NCBI GenBank assembly: GCA_052246725.1
Contig: JBQQCL010000003.1
Length of the DNA: 64,000 nucleotides
Reading direction: 5' to 3' (one strand)
From: Pseudalkalibacillus sp052246725
GTDB lineage: Bacteria; Bacillota; Bacilli; Bacillales; Fictibacillaceae
In this document: in pieces, positions 58,492 to 64,000 of the stretch
Layout of the letters: each line of letters opens with the position of its first letter
Position numbering within the stretch: position 1 is the stretch's first letter
The notes under the pieces: generated by a model
The model's database searches: none
What the model was told of the DNA's origin: nothing
The model's input: only the letters and a program-made list of their open reading frames with translations
Translations under genes and position numbers: made by a program

Positions 58492-59481
58492 TTAACTTGC
58501 TGACTTTATTTCTCCTTTTTCAAATCGATAGCCTTTTTTCTCCATCCGTTTAACAAGAAATCCAATATATAGTGGTAATAATATTGCTGTTGTAACAGTC
58601 GATGCTGCAACCTGAACTGTAGCAAGTTCTGCAACTGGAGCAAAGGTTGAACTAGCCGCCGCAATGGCTGCTGGGGTTGCAACAGCGTTCCCTGCAGTTG
58701 AACCTTCTGAAGCACCAACAATCGGATTCCATTTTAACGCTTTAAAGATGAAGTAACCTGCAGTACCTGTAACAAATACAGTCAGGAGACCAAGGACTAT
58801 TCCAGTTAGACCACCTTCAATGATCGCAGCAAAATCGATCCCCATACCAAGCGCAAATGCAAAGAATGGAATCAACATTGCACTTCCTTTATCCAAGAAG
58901 GAACGCATATCTTCATCCAAATTACCTAAAACCATACCCACAAGTATAGGGAGTAATACTGCTAAAAAGGATTGGAATGAAAACATTCCATCTACGAATC
59001 CCATAGCTCCGAAGATCGACAATGCTACCATCGTTAAAAATGGTCCGTCATTCAATGCAAGTAATGAATAGGCTGCACGGTCTTCTTCTTTCCCGTATTG
59101 CCCGACAAGTGCCACATACAAGCCCCCATTACTATTTGTCATCGCAGCGATAACTGCAATTGGAGCTAATCCTAGCCATAGACCATTATCACCTGCAAAC
59201 ATATAAGCGATTAAGCCGAAGACTGCACCGACAGCCCATTTCGTTCCCAGTAACGCCCCTCCCTTTGCAAGAGAAACTCCAAATGTCTTAACATTGATTT
59301 GTGCCCCTGTACAAAGCAGGAACAAGGCAATCAAGGTACCTGCACCGTCTACAAATAAATCTTGTGTGAAGTTACCGATCCTAAGGAGATCAGGCGCTAA
59401 TGTATTTAGTGTTGCAGCAAGCAACAACGGGACTACCATCATCCCGCCTGGAATACGTTCAAGCGTTGCTTTAATCTTCAT
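58492..59481 (-). CDS. kdgT: 2-keto-3-deoxygluconate permease family transporter
   Basis: 329 aa, about ten helices. IKATLERIPGGMMVVPLLLAATLNTLAPDLLRIG opens KdgT proteins; NSNGGLYVALVGQYG and ASEGSTAGNAVATPAAIA are conserved. In this operon it probably imports the four-carbon sugar acid rather than KDG. ATG 59481 is chosen because it follows GGGGGAATTTGAA; a start at 59496 is possible. First gene after the cre site. Confidence 0.9.
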   Translation of the reverse strand: MKIKATLERIPGGMMVVPLLLAATLNTLAPDLLRIGNFTQDLFVDGAGTLIALFLLCTGAQINVKTFGVSLAKGGALLGTKWAVGAVFGLIAYMFAGDNGLWLGLAPIAVIAAMTNSNGGLYVALVGQYGKEEDRAAYSLLALNDGPFLTMVALSIFGAMGFVDGMFSFQSFLAVLLPILVGMVLGNLDEDMRSFLDKGSAMLIPFFAFALGMGIDFAAIIEGGLTGIVLGLLTVFVTGTAGYFIFKALKWNPIVGASEGSTAGNAVATPAAIAAASSTFAPVAELATVQVAASTVTTAILLPLYIGFLVKRMEKKGYRFEKGEIKSAS

Positions 59482-59515
59482 TTCAAATTCCCCCATCGTA
59501 TAATTAGTAATGATA

Positions 59516-59529
59516 AGAAAACGTTTTCA
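59516..59529. promoter_or_regulatory. CcpA cre site upstream of kdgT
   Basis: AGAAAACGTTTTCA differs from the palindrome TGAAAACGTTTTCA by one base and fits the cre consensus TGWAANCGNTNWCA closely. It lies 35 bases before kdgT, downstream of the probable promoter (TTGCAA, 16 bases, TAATTT on the minus strand near 59590-59617), a position suited to catabolite repression. Confidence 0.8.
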
Positions 59530-59632
59530 CTTTCATCCTAAAAGAATGTGATTTATTACGCAACACTTAATTTATTTATTGTGAATAAAATTATCTAAAT
59601 TGTTTTATTTTGCAACAGTTTATAACATAAAA

Positions 59633-59666
59633 AAAGACGCAAATTATTATTTTTTCAATTTGCGCC
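59633..59666 (-). terminator. Terminator overlapping the end of the regulator gene
   Basis: Minus-strand GGCGCAAATT/AATTTGCGTC followed by TTTTTTTATG; the first arm lies in the last codons of the regulator gene. Confidence 0.85.
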
Positions 59667-61344
59667 AAAGAGTCGAACGATTAATTCCTAATCGTTTTGC
59701 TGCTTTTGATTGGTTAAACCCTTCCTCTTCGAGTACCTTCTGTATGACTCGTTGTTCGATTTCTTCTAATGTTCCCTGTAATAAGAGAGTATTCTTTGGG
59801 GATGTTTCCTTACGAATCTCCAGTGCATTTTGAACATGGTTAGGTTCGATGATATATCCTTTCTCCCCTAGTACAAGGGATTTTATAAAACCTTTCAATT
59901 CGGAAACATTTTCATTCCAATCCACGGTAAGCAATTCTTCAATTGCTTTTTCTCTTATTTTGACAGGATGAGTACCTAAATTTTGATGAAATTGCGCAAC
60001 AAAATAGGCTGCTAAACCTTTTATATCTTCTTTACGTTGTTTTAATGAAGGGAGCGCTAATTCTACTGTATCGTTCTCTAAAGAGTTGTCGATCAAGTCT
60101 GGCACGTGTAGCTTACTTGTAAGAATCACCGTAATGGAATGTTCCAATAAGTTATGGATATACTCTCTTAATTCATCCATTCGATTGGTATCTAAATGTT
60201 CAATATTCGTCAGATTAACAGTTGAACTCTTAATGTTGAATATCTCTTTCAACTGTCCCCATTCACAGTTCTGCATATCTATGGTTAATAAATTTCCCGT
60301 CCTATTTTGTTCATAGTGGATAAACTCTGCCAAAAGTGCTTTCCCTGTCCCTTTTTCTCCATATAGCAGATAAACCCGTTGTTTGGAGATAGACTGTCGT
60401 ATCTGACTTGTTATTTTTCTCATCATGGGACTTTCTGCAATAATGACTGGCTTCGGTATACGATACTTTACTTGTAACCATTTATGATGTTCAGAGAATT
60501 CCCTTACTTTAAAATACATGATTACAAATGACTGAGAGCCAAAAATACAAAGTTCCCCACTTACTTCAACCTGCTTATTTTTGAAACTTACCGTTTGGGT
60601 TGCATATCCATTTCTCTCGACATCATCCCTTAATTTACTTAATTCTTTGTTGGATAGCGGTACACTTTGAACGTTACTCCAATTTTCATATACATGCTCA
60701 CCTTTTGAATCCAAAATAAGTATATCTTGTTTTTTCGATTTCAATATTTTTGATAATAACTTAATAAGCGTCTGATTGCGTTGATGAAATTCATATTCTG
60801 AGCAGGCGTTACTGAACGCCTCATAAATCGCTTCTCTGCCTGATTGTATTAAGATACCTTCAAGGCCATTTCTTTGAGCTGCATCCACCGTAACAACATC
60901 GCCTAAAACAACCTCAAAACCATCTTTCTTCAGTTTACGAACAAGTGGATCAACGTCAACAGCTGATTGTATCGAGTAAACATGTATAGGTAATTCCAAT
61001 AGATCTACAATAGATTGAGCACCTATCGTAATGTTAGGAAAACCAACCAATGCTTTTTTTCCTTGAAAATCATTAGCTAATGTAAGTGTACGAAGCATGT
61101 CATAACCTGATAAATGAACGTCGATTACACTAATCGACACAAACGACTTTATCAATTGTGCGGTGCCGCCTCGGCTGATAATGACATCGTATCCATTCTT
61201 CTCAGCCCACCTTGCTATTTCAGCACCTTCTTCCAAGTTTCCGACCTCTATCTGAATATCCAATTCTGGATATTCAGTTTTACACTCTTCTACAAGTGGA
61301 ACCATGGAAGGGTAAGGTGCAATAAACATTGTCTTTATACCCAT
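59647..61344 (-). CDS. PrpR_N-type regulator with degenerate AAA+ domain
   Basis: 565 aa. Residues 1-180 resemble PrpR_N (PYPSMVPLVEE..., RGGTAQLIKSFVSISVIDVHLSGYD), the sensor domain that binds small acids. A PAS-like section follows, then an AAA+ domain with Walker A GEKGTGKA near 330. The sigma-54 contact loop GAFTGA is absent and the stretch between Walker A and B is short. A Fis-type HTH ends the protein (NQSKAAKRLGINRSTLWRKLKK). No -24/-12 promoter is seen before kdgT. It probably controls the operon without sigma-54. Confidence 0.85.
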   Translation of the reverse strand: MGIKTMFIAPYPSMVPLVEECKTEYPELDIQIEVGNLEEGAEIARWAEKNGYDVIISRGGTAQLIKSFVSISVIDVHLSGYDMLRTLTLANDFQGKKALVGFPNITIGAQSIVDLLELPIHVYSIQSAVDVDPLVRKLKKDGFEVVLGDVVTVDAAQRNGLEGILIQSGREAIYEAFSNACSEYEFHQRNQTLIKLLSKILKSKKQDILILDSKGEHVYENWSNVQSVPLSNKELSKLRDDVERNGYATQTVSFKNKQVEVSGELCIFGSQSFVIMYFKVREFSEHHKWLQVKYRIPKPVIIAESPMMRKITSQIRQSISKQRVYLLYGEKGTGKALLAEFIHYEQNRTGNLLTIDMQNCEWGQLKEIFNIKSSTVNLTNIEHLDTNRMDELREYIHNLLEHSITVILTSKLHVPDLIDNSLENDTVELALPSLKQRKEDIKGLAAYFVAQFHQNLGTHPVKIREKAIEELLTVDWNENVSELKGFIKSLVLGEKGYIIEPNHVQNALEIRKETSPKNTLLLQGTLEEIEQRVIQKVLEEEGFNQSKAAKRLGINRSTLWRKLKK

Positions 61345-61564
61345 TCAATTACCCCTGTTCATTAGTTAATCTCTATTAAGTATAATCCTCTAATGATGCA
61401 TAATGCAACACGTTCAGTTTTTATTTATAATTTGACTTAAAGCGAAACCAACAACCAAGAGTAGAAAGTCATATAAGTTTCTCTTCCCCGGTACATCGGG
61501 TACAATTTTATTAAAGGAAAGCGTTGTTAAATAATACTGTTGATCTCTGACTAAGAATGATTTA
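61345..61564. other. Promoter region of the regulator gene
   Basis: AT-rich, without gene. TGCATAATGCAACACG near 61396-61411 shares GCAACA with TTGCAACA near 59611 and CGCAACA near 59559 in the kdgT promoter region; possible recognition sites of the regulator. Confidence 0.45.
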
Positions 61565-61785
61565 AGCAAAATTGCGATACTCCTGCGGGAAAAGCGAGCC
61601 AGGCGAGACCCCACAGCGAATTAAGGCACCACGTCGTGTGGTGAACGTCGAAGCCAGCGTAAGGAAAGCTTCTAAGAGTTGTCATCGCAGACACGAAAAT
61701 GATTCATATTTTTGTGTTGACATCCTGAACAAATGAGAAGGCTTGCGGATCGCCCGCGGAAAGGGAGTGAAATTCGCAAAAATCA
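61565..61785 (+). repeat. REP-like repeat, copy interrupted by about 115 bases
   Basis: TGCGGGAAAAGCGAGCCAGG and GAGACCCCACAGCGA match the repeat at 19330-19405; then about 115 unrelated bases (61620-61734), which include a CACCAC/GTGGTG hairpin, and the repeat continues with GAAGGCTTGCGGATCGCC and GGGAGTGAAATTCGC. Confidence 0.8.
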
Positions 61786-61833
61786 ACGACAAAGTATAAC
61801 AACGCCAAAGGATAAAAGGATGGTGAATTTGAT

Positions 61834-62757
61834 ATGAACATTGTCGTAGTTGGTGCTGGAGCAATCGGAGCTTATTTCGGCGGAAGATGTCAAGAATCAG
61901 GTCAAACTGTACAATTTCTCGTCCGTCCGAAAAGAGCTGAACAGCTTCGTAAAAATGGTTTGAAATTGCAAAGTCCGCATGGTGACTATGAATTTGAAGA
62001 CTTGAACATTGCTGAAGGTTTGGATGATATCCATCACGCGGACGTCGTTTTGTTGGCTGTTAAGGGGTATCATTTGAATGATGAATTGATCGCCGATTTG
62101 AAAGGATTGGTGAAAAAAGGAGCGACTGTCCTGCCGCTCTTGAACGGGATTGAACATATCGGGCAGCTTCAACGGGAATTAGGTGAAGAGTCTGTGATGG
62201 GAGGATTGTGCTTTATCATCTCGACACTGGATGAAAACGGACATGTTATCCATACGAGTACACAACATGACCTCGTCTTCGGTGCGCTTCATTCGTCGCA
62301 GGAAGCGCTCTGCAATGAAATGGAGAAGATTTTCGACGGTGCGAACATGGCGGGTGTATTAAGCAGCAACATCCTTCTCGGACTTTGGAACAAGTATATG
62401 ATGATCACCGCATTTTCCGGTGTAACGACAGCCGGAGACTTGACGCTCGGAGCGATCCGCGAATCATCGAGGACGGTGAAGCTGGCGGAAGAGGTTTTAC
62501 ACGAAATGAAACTGCTCGCCATTTCGAAAGGGATCGATATCACTGACGACCATGTTCAAAAAGCGTTGGACCAGTTGAACAGCTTCCCTTCTGAGGCGAC
62601 GTCATCCATGCATCAGGACAGACGAAAAGGCCTGCAGATTGAAGCAGACCACCTGCTCGGCGGCGCACTCCGGTTAGCGGAAGAAGAGAACCTGAAACTG
62701 CCACATATCGAAACTCTCTACGCCCTTGTAAAACCGTATGAACTGAAGATGCGATGA
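61834..62757 (+). CDS. panE: Ketopantoate reductase family protein
   Basis: 307 aa. NAD(P) motif GAGAIGAYFGG at 7-17, LLAVKGYHL, LLNGIEH, and the catalytic-Lys region NKYMMITAFSGVTT. C-terminal SSMHQDRRKGLQIEADHLLGG carries the ExD/E signature (EADHL). It reduces 2-dehydropantoate to pantoate in the pantothenate path or a related 2-keto acid; no other pan gene is near. Several panE-like paralogues are common in Bacillus, so the exact substrate is uncertain. Confidence 0.9.
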   Translation: MNIVVVGAGAIGAYFGGRCQESGQTVQFLVRPKRAEQLRKNGLKLQSPHGDYEFEDLNIAEGLDDIHHADVVLLAVKGYHLNDELIADLKGLVKKGATVLPLLNGIEHIGQLQRELGEESVMGGLCFIISTLDENGHVIHTSTQHDLVFGALHSSQEALCNEMEKIFDGANMAGVLSSNILLGLWNKYMMITAFSGVTTAGDLTLGAIRESSRTVKLAEEVLHEMKLLAISKGIDITDDHVQKALDQLNSFPSEATSSMHQDRRKGLQIEADHLLGGALRLAEEENLKLPHIETLYALVKPYELKMR

Positions 62758-62758
62758 C

Positions 62759-62818
62759 ATAAAGAAACTTGGCAAAGCCAAGCCTTTGGCGCAGGCTGAG
62801 TTTTTAGTTGTGCTTATA
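62759..62818 (+). repeat. 90-bp dispersed repeat, truncated copy K
   Basis: ATAAAGAAACTTGGC to GTGCTTATA, then cut off by the start of the long repeat. It begins two bases after the panE stop codon. Confidence 0.85.
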
Positions 62819-63122
62819 AGGTGCGAGACTCCTCGAAAATGAAAATCGCATTTTCTTCGTGCGATGTAACGCTACCGAAGCTTTCCTTGTCCTGCGGGAT
62901 CAGCGTGCCTACTACCTGAATAATCCCCTCGCAAGGCATGCGACGAGGAAGCTCGCTTCGACAGGACTTTCTTGTAGACGCAGGAGCACAAATGCTTCCT
63001 TGAAAAGGAGACTCCTGAGCTCGCAAGGCGACGAGTGAGCTCACTGCACGGCCCGCGGAAAGCGAGAATCCTGGAGCGGAAATCAACGACTCTCAAGAGC
63101 AACAAAGTTTGCGAAAACAGCC
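62818..63122 (+). repeat. Long intergenic repeat, copy 2
   Basis: Near-identical inverted copy of 28713-29051. It contains about 60 bases (62833-62892) absent from copy 1, between GCGAGACTCC and GCGGGATCAGCG, and lacks the dispersed repeat seen in copy 1 near GGAAATCAACGACT. No gene within. Confidence 0.9.
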
Positions 63123-63124
63123 AA

Positions 63125-63158
63125 TGTAAAAAAACCTTCTCAGCGATGAGAAGGTTCC
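63125..63158 (-). terminator. Terminator of the 43-codon gene
   Basis: Minus-strand AACCTTCTCA/TGAGAAGGTT followed by TTTTTTTAC, about 20 bases after its stop codon. Confidence 0.88.
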
Positions 63159-63176
63159 TTTATGTACTCAGGGCGA

Positions 63177-63308
63177 TTATTGTTGCGGACTTTCTTTTTG
63201 CTTGTGACCTGAATAATTTTTTGCCAGTTTAAGAGTCTTCGAAATGACCTTTTGAACATCAATTCCTTTTTTCCTCAAATTCTGAATATGAATGTCAGTA
63301 CTCGTCAT
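63177..63308 (-). CDS. Small basic protein of 43 residues
   Basis: ATG 63308 preceded by TTTGAGGATC; the product runs MTSTDIHIQNLRKKGID, then VQKVISKTLKLAKNYSG and ends KESPQQ. Lys-rich and helical. A terminator follows at once. I do not recognise it, but the ribosome site, length of open frame and terminator together support a real small gene. Confidence 0.6.
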   Translation of the reverse strand: MTSTDIHIQNLRKKGIDVQKVISKTLKLAKNYSGHKQKESPQQ

Positions 63309-63596
63309 GATCCTCAAACACTCCTATCATTTTTAAAAGATTTGTCCGTCCAAGTAAAGCTATTAGTGTATGTATTCCCGATTTCTTAGCTGTTAACCCT
63401 GAAATTCCAATTTTATTTCCACTACTAAATATAGACGTATTTGCCTCTCATTGGTTGCATCTATTTTGAAATATTTTTTACAAGTGAAAGAAATCTTCTT
63501 AGAAAATGATGTTGGATTCTCTACATCATACTATACTATCTCCTATACATCGATTCCTAATTTATAGTTCGTTCCTTTTTACTATTTTATCAAGCA
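63309..63596. other. Spacer upstream of the IS605-type element
   Basis: AT-rich, without a supported gene or repeat family. The left boundary of the mobile element should be in this stretch or just after it, but I cannot place it. Confidence 0.4.
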
Positions 63597-63690
63597 GGCG
63601 AGACGACCCCATCCTCAAGGAATGTGAAGGGCATAGCCCAATGAGTAGGGTGGGGATGAATCGCCTTCGGACAAGGGAGGGATCTTACCA
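63597..63690 (+). ncRNA. Structured RNA-like segment of the IS605/TnpB type
   Basis: Nested pairing on the plus strand: GGCGA (63597-63601) with TCGCC (63661-63665), CCCCATCC (63607-63614) with GGGTGGGG (63648-63655), and inside it GGGC-ATA-GCCC (63629-63639). This looks like the end structure or omega-RNA scaffold of TnpB-bearing elements. Here it precedes tnpB, whereas omega RNA normally overlaps the 3' end, so it may be a left-end structure or a solo right end of another copy. Confidence 0.55.
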
Positions 63691-63768
63691 TCTCAATTGT
63701 TCGACTTATGATTCATCTAATTTTTTTTGGAATCGTTCCTTTTTTCATCTCTAAATGAAAACTTATGA

Positions 63769-63788
63769 TATAATAGGAACAAATGTTC
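63769..63788 (+). promoter_or_regulatory. tnpB promoter with LexA (SOS) box
   Basis: -10 TATAAT at 63769-63774, directly followed by GAACAAATGTTC at 63777-63788, which fits the Bacillus LexA consensus GAACRNRYGTTC at every position. The box overlaps the expected transcription start. GGGAGGTGG is the ribosome site. Confidence 0.75.
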
Positions 63789-63808
63789 GTTTTCGGGAGG
63801 TGGAATCC

Positions 63809-64000
63809 ATGTTGGTTCATAGAGCCTATAAATTTCGACTCTATCCAACCAAAGAACAAGAAATTCGAATCGCGAAGACAATCGGCTGCAGTCGTTTTGT
63901 ATTTAATTACTTTTTGGCACGATGGAATACCACCTACCAAGAAAAAGGGAAAGGATTGACCTATCCTACTTGTTCGAAGCAATTAACGCAACTGAAAAAG
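63809..64000 (+). mobile_element. tnpB: TnpB (IS605/IS200-type OrfB), 5' part, runs off the window
   Basis: 64 codons visible: HRAYKFRLYPTKEQEIRIAKTIGCSRFVFNYFL is the classic TnpB N-terminus. TnpB is an RNA-guided nuclease that helps the element persist; the catalytic RuvC and zinc-finger parts lie beyond the right edge. No tnpA transposase is seen upstream, so it may be an IS1341-type (tnpB only) element. Confidence 0.92.

Noticed and set aside
59530..59646. Sigma-54 promoter before kdgT
   Set aside because: No TGGCAC-N5-TTGC arrangement found; a sigma-A-like pair fits better.

Overview
The window reads as chromosomal DNA of a low-to-mid-GC Gram-positive of the family Bacillaceae. This rests on strong AGGAGG-type ribosome binding sites, T-box, TPP and c-di-GMP-I leaders, a LiaIHFSR cell-envelope module, and YwaF, YwbE, YqkK and YfmL-type proteins. 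The many intergenic repeats resemble those of (formerly) Bacillus marine or alkaliphilic species, but I cannot fix the species.

Layout. 1-8 kb: a minus-strand c-di-GMP-I riboswitch whose gene lies off the left edge, three small minus-strand genes, a secreted metallophosphoesterase, an MntR-box-controlled manganese ABC transporter (mntB-mntC-mntA), an HD hydrolase and a decayed peroxiredoxin. 8-20 kb: a small haem-copper-oxidase-like membrane protein, an orphan lysine/ornithine N-monooxygenase, a class B penicillin-binding protein, an unknown two-TM protein, and a cell-wall group (D-Ala-D-Ala dipeptidase, Ddl, membrane-anchored MurF-like ligase, alpha/beta hydrolase). 20-30 kb: HAD phosphatase, uxaC, a T-box-controlled methionyl-tRNA synthetase, small proteins, a BCCT transporter, ywaF, rarD. 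31-40.6 kb: a TPP-riboswitch operon, tenA-ykoE-ykoD-ykoC-tenI-thiO-thiS-thiG-thiF-thiD-thiE, joining HMP uptake and salvage to thiazole synthesis and coupling. 41-51 kb: liaFSR and liaIH split by a 126-bp tandem repeat, an NlpC/P60-like protein lacking its catalytic Cys, and an ABC-exporter/two-component immunity module. 51-56 kb: small proteins, methyltransferase, yfmL helicase, P450. 56-61 kb: a pdxA2-dtnK-kdgT operon for four-carbon acid sugars, with a cre site and a PrpR_N-type regulator. 61-64 kb: panE, large repeats, a 43-codon gene, and the start of an IS605-type tnpB.

The most unusual property is in the spacers. (1) A roughly 90-bp dispersed repeat with TTTAAAGAAA/TTTCTTTAAA ends occurs 11 times. 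Five copies end within about ten bases of the oligo-T tract of a rho-independent terminator, and one can be compared with an uninterrupted version of its own target. (2) At least seven spacers each carry a private short word repeated 3-6 times at almost constant periods of 20-21 or 50-52 bp, roughly two or five helical turns, often between a stop codon and its terminator. I know of no name for this. (3) One spacer holds an exact 126-bp tandem repeat.

All functional calls come from reading the sequence; no database search was run.
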